The position numbers were made by a program, and so were the translations under genes. From Bacteroides sp. (GTDB lineage Bacteria; Bacteroidota; Bacteroidia; Bacteroidales; Bacteroidaceae), in assembly GCF_028690125.1 (NCBI RefSeq), contig NZ_JAQVBV010000009.1, positions 1 to 64,000 on the forward strand: 64,000 bases of DNA, in the 5' to 3' direction. Of this stretch, positions 27,199 through 35,388 are shown one piece after another; the first letter of the stretch is position 1; every line of letters begins with the position of its first letter. Under the pieces are notes generated by a model that had not been told where the DNA came from, did not search any database, and worked only from the letters and a program-made list of their open reading frames with translations.

Positions 27199-28371
27199 TT
27201 ATTGATGCCGTAAAGCCAGTTCCAAGCGTTTTAAACGTTTTAAACCGTCAATCAGCACCTTCTGGGGACATGCTATATTAATGCGAATAAATCTTTCACC
27301 CTCTTTGCCGTACATACTCCCTTCATTCACCCAAAGTTTTTCTTCCTCCAACAAAGTTTTCACTATCTCTCTGGAAGATTGCCTTAATGCCAAGCAATCC
27401 ACCCAGACCAGATAAGTTCCCTCCAGCATGACGACAGGAAACTGTGGAAGATGCTCGTTGAAGTATGTTCTCAGACAATTATAATTCTCCCAAAGATAAT
27501 GTGTCAGTTCTTCCAACCACTCTTCACCTTCATTATAAGCAGCTATCAGAGCCTCCACTCCGAATGGATTTACATCACAAACCTCATTGATATTTATGGC
27601 TTTATCTATTTTCTGGCGCATTTCCTGATCCGCAGAAATTATATTTGCAATCTGCAATCCTGCGAGATTGAATGCCTTACTTGGTGAAAGACAGGTAACT
27701 GAATGCAATAAAAACTCCTCTGATATAGAAGCAAAAGGTGTATAAGTATGTCCGGAAAAAACCAGTTCACAATGAATCTCATCCGCCACTACCACTACTT
27801 TATTCCGAAAACATATTTCACCGATACGTACCAGTTCCTGCCGTGTCCAAACCCTTCCTGTGGGATTATGCGGGTTACATAACAACAGCAGTTTAACCTT
27901 CGGATCGGCAGCTTTGTTTTCCAGATCTTCAAAATCAATCCGATAGGTTGCATCTTCATAAATAAGCGAATTGGTTATAACTTCACATCCATTATTACGA
28001 ATGGAAGAAAAAAAACAATTATATACTGGCGTTTGTACTAAGACACGATCACCCGGAACAGTTAATGCCTTGATGATAGCAGATAATGCCGGAACTACAC
28101 CCGAAGTATAAATAATCCATTCCTTCTTCATCTGCCAGCTATGTCGCCTTGCAAACCAAGCTACTATTGCCTCGTAATAGGCAGAAGGTACTTTCGTATA
28201 ACCAAAAACACCATGTTCTACCCGTCTGCGCAATGTCTCCACCACAGCGGGAGCCGTACGAAAATCCATATCGGCCACCCACATAGGCAGAACATCGTCT
28301 TCTTTCGCAGTATCCCATTTATAGGAATTAGTGCCACGACGGGGAATTATTTCATCAAAATTGTACTTCAT
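27199..28371 (-). CDS. PLP-dependent aminotransferase, MalY/PatB C-S lyase type
   Basis: A fold-type I PLP enzyme of 390 residues. The N-terminal FDEIIPRRGTNSYKWD and the segment LPMWVADMDF mark the MalY/PatB branch, whose members are cystathionine beta-lyases. The PLP lysine is in SPSKAFNLAGLQ, and other conserved motifs are CNPHNPTGRVW and VADEIHCEL. The start ATG overlaps the stop of the DUF3737 gene by four bases. Carbon-sulfur bond cleavage on a cysteine conjugate would fit the redox and export genes around it, but that is inference. Confidence 0.88.
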   Translation of the reverse strand: MKYNFDEIIPRRGTNSYKWDTAKEDDVLPMWVADMDFRTAPAVVETLRRRVEHGVFGYTKVPSAYYEAIVAWFARRHSWQMKKEWIIYTSGVVPALSAIIKALTVPGDRVLVQTPVYNCFFSSIRNNGCEVITNSLIYEDATYRIDFEDLENKAADPKVKLLLLCNPHNPTGRVWTRQELVRIGEICFRNKVVVVADEIHCELVFSGHTYTPFASISEEFLLHSVTCLSPSKAFNLAGLQIANIISADQEMRQKIDKAININEVCDVNPFGVEALIAAYNEGEEWLEELTHYLWENYNCLRTYFNEHLPQFPVVMLEGTYLVWVDCLALRQSSREIVKTLLEEEKLWVNEGSMYGKEGERFIRINIACPQKVLIDGLKRLKRLELALRHQ

Positions 28372-29234
28372 TGATTGAAACAGGTTGCATCATCCCATAA
28401 TTTCAGTTCACAGTTACCGGGAGCTTTGATATTCCCATCAATAATAATTTCACCATAACTTTCCGCAATAATGCTTCCACTTCTCGGATTCTTCACACTG
28501 TGTACAGGACCGTTAATGGTTGCTTGCAAACTACTATACTCAAAACAAAGATCAGCATCTTCAACCATCGTACAATTTTCCATTACAAGATCGTGTGCAT
28601 AGCAAAGCGGTTGAGTTCCTGATATTTTACAGTTTACCAGACGTAAGTTACGTGAATGCCAGCCTAGATATTCGCCATTCAATTCCGAATCATAAACGGT
28701 CACATTTTCGGTATTCCAGAATGCGTCCTTTGAATTGATGACCGCATTACGAATTTCCACGTTCTTACAATACTGGAATGAATAGTTTCCATTCTGACTG
28801 TAATTCTCGATACGGACGTTTTCACCATACATAAACAGATAATCCGCTTTATCGATCTGTACATTTTTCAGATCTACATTACGACAAGACCAAAAAGTCT
28901 CTAATGCGTTGGGAAGCTGCACATTTTCCAGTTTGACACCATCCATTTCACGAAACATTTTCGGGGCTTCTACTACGGTATCTACCATTTGTAAGTTTTG
29001 TGAGTACCATAAAGCCGCACGTGCACCTTCTGTAAAGAAACTGTTCTTCACGATAAAGCCATTGTTATGCCAGAAAGGATATTTACCTTCAAAACGGCAA
29101 TTCACCGCTATGATATTACTACATTCCTTCAATGCGGATTCACCCGTATGGATTGTTACATTTTCCAGTTGTAAGTCGTGTATTGCAAACAAAGGACGTT
29201 CACCTGCATATTCTTTATTTCTAATTTGTTCCAT
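28368..29234 (-). CDS. DUF3737 family protein, predicted right-handed beta-helix
   Basis: A 288-residue cytoplasmic protein of DUF3737. The sequence is a run of short repeats with the pattern N-V-x-I or L-x-N-x-x-I, including VRIENYSQ and VEIRNAVI, as in right-handed parallel beta-helices. No signal peptide. Conserved residues H-N-N-G and S-x-N recur at turns. The function of the family is unknown, but it is often found beside flavodoxin and hydrolase genes. Four-base overlap with the downstream PLP-enzyme gene shows translational coupling. Confidence 0.8.
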   Translation of the reverse strand: MEQIRNKEYAGERPLFAIHDLQLENVTIHTGESALKECSNIIAVNCRFEGKYPFWHNNGFIVKNSFFTEGARAALWYSQNLQMVDTVVEAPKMFREMDGVKLENVQLPNALETFWSCRNVDLKNVQIDKADYLFMYGENVRIENYSQNGNYSFQYCKNVEIRNAVINSKDAFWNTENVTVYDSELNGEYLGWHSRNLRLVNCKISGTQPLCYAHDLVMENCTMVEDADLCFEYSSLQATINGPVHSVKNPRSGSIIAESYGEIIIDGNIKAPGNCELKLWDDATCFNQ

Positions 29235-29257
29235 GATTAATTTGTTTAGATATTTAT

Positions 29258-29956
29258 TTATAATTCCATTCCCATTTCATAAGCATTATCCAAATGCTTC
29301 TTATCAATCTGTCGCGCCAATTTTTCACATCCGGTACATCCACCGACGCAATATGTCCCTTTCTCATTATCACCTAGCACCCGACTTATTATTCGGAAAT
29401 AACGTAAGGGTTCTTCAAAGGTCGTTTCCTTGTCATCACCGGCCGTCATTAGCAGTACCGTATTTTTTGAAGGGTATTGGTCGTTGATAGAAATTGCATA
29501 AAGTCGTTCGATAAAAGCTTTCAGACGTGATGTTATAGTCCAGAAATACAGAGGTGAAGCCATTACTACTGTATCACATTCCTCAAATAATGGATATAAC
29601 TTCTGCATACCATCCTGAACTACACACTGATGACGAGCATTGCGCTGACACGCTCCACATCCTCTGCATCCTTCTATCCGCATACTGCCTAAATAAACTT
29701 TTGTAACAGAATGCCCCCGTTCCACGAGCCCTTTGATATAGGCATCGGTCAGTCGGTCAGTGTTACCCAATCTTGTTCCTGCACTCATTAAAACAAGTAC
29801 ATTTCTTCCATCCCCTTGATGTATCTTCTCAACAACTGGAGGAAGTGAGCTGTCCACCTGTTCTTTATCATTCAGAAAACGATGGATAACTGCGCCACCC
29901 AATAGTAAACTTCCTGTTGTTATCAATGTATTCTTAAAAAAGTTTCTTCTTTCCAT
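29258..29956 (-). CDS. Flavodoxin-fold NAD(P)H-dependent oxidoreductase with export-like leader
   Basis: A 232-residue flavoprotein. The N-terminus has a twin-Arg-like leader (ERRNFFKNTLITTG, then a hydrophobic stretch to about residue 25), so it may be exported or membrane-tethered, odd for a cytoplasmic-type flavin reductase. From residue 49 it matches the NADPH-dependent FMN reductase fold: LVLMSAGTRLGNTDRL and ASPLYFWTITSRLKAFIERL. A cysteine cluster G-C-R-G-C-G-A-C near residue 97 and C-x-x-x-C-x-x-C near the end may hold a metal or disulfide. It starts five bases after the cyclophilin-like lipoprotein gene. Confidence 0.82.
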   Translation of the reverse strand: MERRNFFKNTLITTGSLLLGGAVIHRFLNDKEQVDSSLPPVVEKIHQGDGRNVLVLMSAGTRLGNTDRLTDAYIKGLVERGHSVTKVYLGSMRIEGCRGCGACQRNARHQCVVQDGMQKLYPLFEECDTVVMASPLYFWTITSRLKAFIERLYAISINDQYPSKNTVLLMTAGDDKETTFEEPLRYFRIISRVLGDNEKGTYCVGGCTGCEKLARQIDKKHLDNAYEMGMEL

Positions 29957-29961
29957 GTTTC

Positions 29962-30543
29962 TTAATGTAATTCAAAAGTCACAGTCACACTTCCCGCCCC
30001 AAGAGCAGAAGCCAGTCCCGAAGGCTTGTCGATATGTCCCAAGCGTGTATAACTGTAGGAAGTTGAAAAACTCTCGTAAAAGAGTACCACACATGATGAA
30101 CCGTAAAGCATCAGGTCACCCGCACGTATGGTTCCCGGATTGGAAGATGAGGTCTGTAGATTTTCGGATAGATAATAATACTTTTCGTTACCATTCATTT
30201 CCGACATATTCACAGTCATCGGCAGTAACGCTTTAAAAGCATTGGCTGCTACGTTATCTTCCAGTGTAGCACTAAATGAGGTCGAACCAACTGTTATTTT
30301 AAGGCTGTTACTCATGGGACTATTGTTGTTATTATCTTCATTGGTATCATTGTCATTATTTTCATCGTCGTTGTTACCATTGCCGTTATTGCCATTATCA
30401 TTGTTCCCATTATTACCATTGTCCGGACTATCAGGAACTATCGGCTGTCCTATTTCCGGAATGGGACCATCCGTGCTACACGATACGGCACTGAGCGAGA
30501 AAGCCAGTATCAGTAAGAAAGTCATTATTAATAAGCGTCTCAT
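29962..30543 (-). CDS. Lipoprotein with Asn/Asp linker and cyclophilin-like domain
   Basis: A 193-residue lipoprotein. The lipobox ends at a Cys near residue 22 (SAVSC). A low-complexity linker rich in N, D and G occupies about residues 39-76, encoded by imperfect AAT/GAT/GGT triplets at 30310-30430. The C-terminal domain (about 80-193) starts SNSLKITVGSTSFSATL and has the cyclophilin-like fold of the DUF in which such lipoproteins occur beside flavodoxin and aldo/keto reductase genes. No peptidyl-prolyl isomerase catalytic residues can be claimed. Surface or periplasmic location is likely. Confidence 0.78.
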   Translation of the reverse strand: MRRLLIMTFLLILAFSLSAVSCSTDGPIPEIGQPIVPDSPDNGNNGNNDNGNNGNGNNDDENNDNDTNEDNNNNSPMSNSLKITVGSTSFSATLEDNVAANAFKALLPMTVNMSEMNGNEKYYYLSENLQTSSSNPGTIRAGDLMLYGSSCVVLFYESFSTSYSYTRLGHIDKPSGLASALGAGSVTVTFELH

Positions 30544-30555
30544 GATGGATAGATA

Positions 30556-31593
30556 TTACAGTTTCAGATATTCTTTAAAGAAAGACTCCAATTTATCAAA
30601 TGGGATAAGACTTACACGGTCGTATAAATCCACATGACCCGCACCCGATACTATATACAATTCCTTCGGTTCGGCAGCCAGCCGGTAAGCCTCCTCACTG
30701 AATTCACGGGAATGCGCATTTTCACCGGTAATGAAAAGCATAGGTCTGGGAGAAATCGTTTCAATATCAGCAAACGGATAGAAATTCATAAACTTCACAT
30801 TACTTGTAAGAGTAGGATGTGTAGTAGTCAGAGGTGATGCACCTTCAGGGGTAACTTCTCCACGTGGTGTACGGTAGAATTCATAGAATTCACGTTCTAT
30901 CGGAGCAGATTTGTCTGTCAGTTCATGCACAGTACCACTGGCATATTTAGTCTCTCCGCCTAGAAATTCAACATATCGCTGTTCGGCAGCTTCAGCAATT
31001 ATTTGTTTCCTTTGTTCCAACGTGAGAGTATGTTTCAATCCGTTACGGCTCGCCGTTCCCATATTATACATACTTATCGTTGCAATCGCTTTCAGACGAG
31101 GATCTATCTTTGCAGCACTGATCGCAAAACTACCACTGCCACAAATACCGATTACTCCAATGCTGTTACGTTCGATAAACGGACGAGTACCCAGAAAATC
31201 TACCGCAGCACTGAAATCTTCTGCATATACTTCCGGTAAAACAGCATTACGCGGTTCACCTTCACTCCCACCCCAGAAGGACAAATCTATAGACAGAGTT
31301 ATGAAGCCGCGTTCAGCCATCTTCATTGCATAAAGGTTTGCACTCTGTTCTTTAACTGCCCCCATCGGATGTCCGACGATGATTGCAGGATATTTTTTCC
31401 CCTTCTTCATATCCTTAGGCAAAAAAAGATTTCCTGCTACTTTCATCTTGTACTGATTCGGAAAAAATACTTTTTCTACATTTACCAGATCGCTTTTATA
31501 AAAATTATCCGCATCTGTTTGGCCAAAAGCGAAACTTACAGCAAACGAGATAAGCAATATAGTTGCCAATGATAATATCCGTTTCATATTCAT
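30556..31593 (-). CDS. Secreted alpha/beta hydrolase, dienelactone-hydrolase/YcjY-like
   Basis: A 345-residue alpha/beta hydrolase with an N-terminal signal peptide (residues 1-24, ending AFGQ). It has the HPMGAVKEQ oxyanion strand and the nucleophile elbow GICGSGSF, in which Cys takes the usual nucleophile position as in dienelactone hydrolase. Acid and base appear near ITGENAHSREF and GAGHVDLYD. The substrate is unknown. It is the first gene of the long minus-strand operon that ends with the aldo/keto reductase. Its promoter carries a copy of the 35-base AraC-type element (31672-31706 in the complement). Confidence 0.85.
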   Translation of the reverse strand: MNMKRILSLATILLISFAVSFAFGQTDADNFYKSDLVNVEKVFFPNQYKMKVAGNLFLPKDMKKGKKYPAIIVGHPMGAVKEQSANLYAMKMAERGFITLSIDLSFWGGSEGEPRNAVLPEVYAEDFSAAVDFLGTRPFIERNSIGVIGICGSGSFAISAAKIDPRLKAIATISMYNMGTASRNGLKHTLTLEQRKQIIAEAAEQRYVEFLGGETKYASGTVHELTDKSAPIEREFYEFYRTPRGEVTPEGASPLTTTHPTLTSNVKFMNFYPFADIETISPRPMLFITGENAHSREFSEEAYRLAAEPKELYIVSGAGHVDLYDRVSLIPFDKLESFFKEYLKL

Positions 31594-31637
31594 TCATTTT
31601 TAGTGATTAATAAATTGGTTGTCTACTTTCTACATTG

Positions 31638-31706
31638 CAAAATTACGATAGGAAAAAGACATTCTTTGTAGACAAATTACAGACATCATTACCTAAATTA
31701 CAGATC
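31638..31706 (-). promoter_or_regulatory. Promoter with operator copy A before the hydrolase operon
   Basis: On the minus strand a 39-base element occupies 31668-31706. It has GTAATTTAGGTAATG, then CTGTAATTTGTCTAC ending at 31668, then 22 bases, then TAATTTTG (complement of 31638-31645) as the -7 box. In the plus direction it shows ATTAC three times, at 31676, 31688 and 31697; the outer two are 21 bases apart, two helical turns, as in AraC half-sites. The element covers the -33 position, which lacks its own TTTG. Class II activation is inferred. Confidence 0.75.
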
Positions 31707-31745
31707 AGGTTGTTTTTACTTTATTCTTGCTCTTTAAAAGAATAA

Positions 31746-32951
31746 TCAGACTATAATATTTGCCGCAATGGTCTTTGAATATTGCCAATTGCGAACTCTC
31801 ACATAAACAAAGATCAAACTTACTATAAGGGAAAGTAGTGCTCCAAGAACTGAATAACGTGTACCAAGAAATGTAATAAGCAACCCGCAAACAGCCGTAC
31901 CGATTGTCGTCCCAAGATTGGCGGACAGCAAGAAAAGCCCATTTGCAAAATCCGGAGCTTCAGGTGCAGCTTCTATAATCATATACTGCATACTATTGCT
32001 GGCTATACCCGCCAAAACACCTAAAACAAGAATAATAACTACCATCGCCACCATACATTCACCAAATGTAAACAGACATATATACGAAGTTAATAGTGCA
32101 AAAGGAATGATAATAATGCAACGGTGAGCATTTATGGAAAGCATTTTTCCTGCCAAAAGATTCCCAATAATATTTGTTACACCATATATGAGCAGCATTG
32201 TGGTGATTATATTGTAAGATACATCCGTTATATTTTTCAAGAAATCAGACATATAACTAAAGAATCCGAATATAGCACCGTTTATCAATGTCACAGCAAT
32301 GATAGAATTCCATGTTATTGTTTTTTTCAATACACTGAGTTGAGTACCATAAGATAACCTTTCTTTGACCGGCATGGAGGGCAAAAACACAAAAGTTGCT
32401 ATTAAAACCAGCGTATTTATAACTGTAAAGAATAGCATAGCCATCGAGAAAGAAACTTCGCTGGCAATAAAGCTCGTTACGGGAACACCCAGAACCATAC
32501 CTCCGGACACACCCATAAATACCTTAGACACAGCCTTGGGGGCTTCTTCTTTACTAACGGATGCCGCCGCCACCGTAAAAGCCATAGATACATATACCGG
32601 ATGAAGAAAAGCCGGAAGAATTCTGGCTATCAACAGCACTGTAAAGTTGGAAGTAACCATGGAGATAACATTACTCAGTGTAAATAATCCCAATGCCAGC
32701 AACATCACCTTTTTCCGGTTTATTCCAGAGAAAAGTAGAGGCGTGATAGGAGCCGATACTGCTACGACCAGTGCAAATACACTAACAGTCCAGCCGGCTT
32801 CCGGAACTGTTACATGAAAGGTTTCTGCTATCAATGGCAGAATACCTACCACACCCATTTCGGTATTGATGATTCCAAAGACACCTACCGTAAGAATAAA
32901 GACGAGCAAACCTGTTGATTTTGGTTTTAATTGTTTCTTTTGATTTATCAT
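31746..32951 (-). CDS. MFS efflux transporter, AraJ-like
   Basis: A major facilitator with about twelve transmembrane segments, 401 residues from the ATG at 32951. That ATG follows AGGAAAG, a good ribosome site, and lies after the -7 box, while the two upstream in-frame ATGs (32972 and 33038) lie near or before it. The sequence TEMGVVGILPLIAETFHV and VPEAGWTVSVFALVVAVSAP resembles sugar-efflux and arabinose-efflux-type exporters (AraJ, YdhP). The substrate is unknown. It has its own promoter with operator copy B and precedes the hydrolase operon on the same strand by 152 bases. Confidence 0.87.
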   Translation of the reverse strand: MINQKKQLKPKSTGLLVFILTVGVFGIINTEMGVVGILPLIAETFHVTVPEAGWTVSVFALVVAVSAPITPLLFSGINRKKVMLLALGLFTLSNVISMVTSNFTVLLIARILPAFLHPVYVSMAFTVAAASVSKEEAPKAVSKVFMGVSGGMVLGVPVTSFIASEVSFSMAMLFFTVINTLVLIATFVFLPSMPVKERLSYGTQLSVLKKTITWNSIIAVTLINGAIFGFFSYMSDFLKNITDVSYNIITTMLLIYGVTNIIGNLLAGKMLSINAHRCIIIIPFALLTSYICLFTFGECMVAMVVIILVLGVLAGIASNSMQYMIIEAAPEAPDFANGLFLLSANLGTTIGTAVCGLLITFLGTRYSVLGALLSLIVSLIFVYVRVRNWQYSKTIAANIIV

Positions 32952-32986
32952 ATCTTTCCTTATTTGATTCATTAATTTATTCACTG

Positions 32987-33055
32987 CAAAGTACGGAAAA
33001 ACAATGGCGAATTTTAGTAGACATATTACAGACATCATTACCTCAATTACAGAAG
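32987..33055 (-). promoter_or_regulatory. Promoter with operator copy B before the MFS gene
   Basis: On the minus strand the element at 33017-33055 contains GTAATTGAGGTAATG and CTGTAATATGTCTAC, then 22 bases, then GTACTTTG (complement of 32987-32994) as the -7 box, one mismatch from consensus. Element, order and 22-base spacing equal those of copy A, while flanking DNA differs. Confidence 0.75.
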
Positions 33056-33186
33056 TTGTAATTTTATCCTATCTCCTGTTTGTTTTTCTCTAAGAATCAA
33101 TACTTAATTATCTTATATTATCTGTCATACTATAAACAATATATCCATTATGTTATAGACGAAGATCATCGAGACATAGTCCTTTT

Positions 33187-33269
33187 GTAGACAGATTACA
33201 GATTTTAATACCCTAATTACCGATTCGCTCCTTACCATCAATCAAATATGTTTTTTATTCATACCTTTG
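33187..33269 (+). promoter_or_regulatory. Promoter and reversed operator copy C before the first AraC gene
   Basis: The element at 33187-33226 reads GTAGACAGATTACAG then CCCTAATTACC on the plus strand, so it faces away from the AraC gene. The -7 box is TACCTTTG at 33262-33269, 35 bases after the element and 24 bases before the ATG at 33293. Opposite orientation suggests autoregulation. The gene-free span 32952-33292 thus holds two elements, B and C. Confidence 0.7.
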
Positions 33270-33292
33270 CTACTGTTCAAATACTTACGTCT

Positions 33293-34204
33293 ATGGAAAA
33301 GATAGCGAAATTAGAAAATGTAGATCAGTACAACAGCTTGTATGGACTCGAAACATTGCACCCATTGGTAAGTGTCATCGACCTTACAAAGGCTACCAGA
33401 TTGGTAAACCATATTCAAATGAGTTACGGACTGTATGCGCTTTTTCTGAAACAAGCAAAAAGTTGTGATATTAAGTATGGTCGTAAATACTATGATTATC
33501 AAGAAGGAACGATTGTTTGTTTTGCTCCCGGTCAGACAGTCACCGTAGAAACATTGGAAGATGAAGTAAGACCTTCCGTCTACGGAGTTGTTTTCCATCC
33601 GGATTTAATCCGTGGAACTGCTTTAGGCAAGACCATAAAAAACTATACATTCTTTTCTTATGCAGTTAATGAAGCATTGCACCTGTCCGATCAGGAAAAA
33701 GGTATAGTAATGGATTGTCTGGAGAAAATCAGTCTCGAGCTTGAACATGCTATTGACAAACATAGCAAATCCTTAATCGCTATGAATATAGAACTGCTTC
33801 TGAATTATTGCATACGTTTCTATGAAAGGCAATTCATTACACGTACTGATGTAAATAAAGATACTCTCACGAAATTCGAACTACTTTTAAATGATTATTT
33901 CCAAAGTGACTTGCCAACACAGGATGGATTGCCTTCCGTAAAATATTTTGCAGATAAAATATGCCTTTCGTCGAATTATTTCGGAGATCTGGTTAAAAAA
34001 GAAACCGGAAATACTCCACAGGAACATATTCAGCAGAAAATCATCGAATTGGCAAAAGATCATATAAAAGAAACAGATGAAACAGTTAGCCAAATAGCTT
34101 ATGCATTAGGTTTCCAATACCCACAACATTTTTGCCGGTTGTTTAAAAAGCGTGTCGGTTGTACCCCCAATGAATATAGAACACTAAACAGCACATTTTT
34201 TTGA
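33293..34204 (+). CDS. AraC-family regulator 1 of a tandem pair
   Basis: About 303 residues from the ATG at 33293; an upstream ATG at 33248 precedes the -7 box at 33262-33269 and cannot be the start. An N-terminal sensor domain opens with LENVDQYNSLYG and LHPLVSVIDLTKA. The C-terminal AraC domain has KYFADKICLSSNYFGDLVKKETGNTP and VSQIAYALGFQYPQHFCRLFKKRVGCTPNEYR. It overlaps in style and sequence with the next gene, a tandem paralogue. It probably binds the elements at 31668, 33017, 33187 and 35283. Confidence 0.9.
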   Translation: MEKIAKLENVDQYNSLYGLETLHPLVSVIDLTKATRLVNHIQMSYGLYALFLKQAKSCDIKYGRKYYDYQEGTIVCFAPGQTVTVETLEDEVRPSVYGVVFHPDLIRGTALGKTIKNYTFFSYAVNEALHLSDQEKGIVMDCLEKISLELEHAIDKHSKSLIAMNIELLLNYCIRFYERQFITRTDVNKDTLTKFELLLNDYFQSDLPTQDGLPSVKYFADKICLSSNYFGDLVKKETGNTPQEHIQQKIIELAKDHIKETDETVSQIAYALGFQYPQHFCRLFKKRVGCTPNEYRTLNSTFF

Positions 34205-34242
34205 TTAAAGTTTTTAAGCATAGCTTGGGAAATAGAAATCTT

Positions 34243-35139
34243 ATGAAAAAAGACGTATTAAATATAGAGACTGTACATCAATGCAATTGCTGTCTTGGAA
34301 ATAAAACACTACACCCTTTAGTAAGTGTTATTGATTTATCGAAAACTAATCTCAACCAACGTACCATTAAATTTGACTTTTATACTATTCTGTTGCTAGA
34401 AGGAGAAGCAGAGGATTTTTTATATGGACGTAAATACTATGATTATTCTAATGCCTCAATTGTTTTCCTAACTCCGGGAGAGTCGATTGAAATAGATAAA
34501 TGCAAACTCGTTTGTACCAAAGGCTGGTTATTGGCTTTTCACCCGGATTTACTCAGTCGTACTTCATTGGGAGAGAACATAAAGAACTATTCATTTTTTT
34601 CGTATAAACCGGATGAAGCTTTGCACCTGTCCCAACGCGAAAAAACAAAAGTCATAGAATGCATGTACTCTATCAAAGAGGAACTACAACATCCTATAGA
34701 TTATCATAGTAAAACATTAATTTCACGATACATAGAACTTCTGCTAGATTATTGTTCCCGTTTTTACGAACGCCAATTCATCACGCGCTCCGAAGCAAAT
34801 AAAGTAATCATCGGACAAACTGATGCTTTATTAGAGGAATATATTCAATCCGGTAAATTGGAAAGTTATATACTTCCTTCGGCTTCATATTGTGCTGATT
34901 TACTTTATTTATCTCCTCATTACTTTTGTGATGTTTTGAAGTTTGAAACAGGAAAAAGTATTTATGAGTATTTTCAGGAAAAACGGTTGGAAGTATCCAA
35001 GAGAATGCTATCAAAGCAAGGAAATACTGTCAGCATGGTAGCGGAAAAGCTAGGATACTCGAGTACACAGTATTTCAGTCATCTTTTTAAAAAACTGGCA
35101 GGTATTTCTCCCAGTGAGTACAGGCTTACACAAAGCTAG
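34243..35139 (+). CDS. AraC-family regulator 2 of a tandem pair
   Basis: About 298 residues from the ATG at 34243; a TTG at 34201 that overlaps the stop of the previous gene is an alternative but less likely start. It parallels regulator 1 along its length: IETVHQCNCCLGNKTLHPLV at the start, FHPDLLSRTSLGENIKNYSFF in the middle, and YCADLLYLSPHYFCDVLKFETG with MVAEKLGYSSTQYFSHLFKK in the DNA-binding domain. Both recognition helices are similar (YFxxxLFKKxxGxxPxEYR), so they may bind the same or related sites. It is in one transcript with regulator 1, 38 bases apart. Confidence 0.9.
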   Translation: MKKDVLNIETVHQCNCCLGNKTLHPLVSVIDLSKTNLNQRTIKFDFYTILLLEGEAEDFLYGRKYYDYSNASIVFLTPGESIEIDKCKLVCTKGWLLAFHPDLLSRTSLGENIKNYSFFSYKPDEALHLSQREKTKVIECMYSIKEELQHPIDYHSKTLISRYIELLLDYCSRFYERQFITRSEANKVIIGQTDALLEEYIQSGKLESYILPSASYCADLLYLSPHYFCDVLKFETGKSIYEYFQEKRLEVSKRMLSKQGNTVSMVAEKLGYSSTQYFSHLFKKLAGISPSEYRLTQS

Positions 35140-35282
35140 TATTTTGTATTGAAAACTAATCAAACATTAATAAAAGACTACTCAACAGTTTCATAGGTTC
35201 ACTAACTTTATTACCCCAATCATCGATATAATTTCCGAACAAGGATCTCTGTTTAGTTTAATGCAATTATTAACTCAACGCC

Positions 35283-35347
35283 AGTAATTAGGGTTAAACA
35301 ACCTGTAATCTATATACAGTCAAGCTTCTAAACCTGCCGTATCTTTG
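35283..35347 (+). promoter_or_regulatory. Promoter with operator copy D before the DXS-like gene
   Basis: The element at 35283-35317 contains AGTAATTAGGGTTAA and CTGTAATCTATATAC, then 22 bases, then TATCTTTG at 35340-35347 as the -7 box, 41 bases before the start codon. Orientation and spacing equal those of copies A and B. There is no TTTG at -33. The gene-free span 35140-35388 shows no other feature. Confidence 0.72.
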
Positions 35348-35388
35348 TACCGTTACTTAATAAGAAAACTTTTAAAATTTTATCCGAT

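Noticed and set aside
30310-30430. The triplet-like repeats as a phase-variable tract
   Set aside because: Units are imperfect multiples of three and code for a plausible Asn/Asp/Gly linker; length change would not shift the frame.
32952-33038. A longer MFS protein starting at 33038
   Set aside because: It would place the operator and the -7 box inside the coding region.
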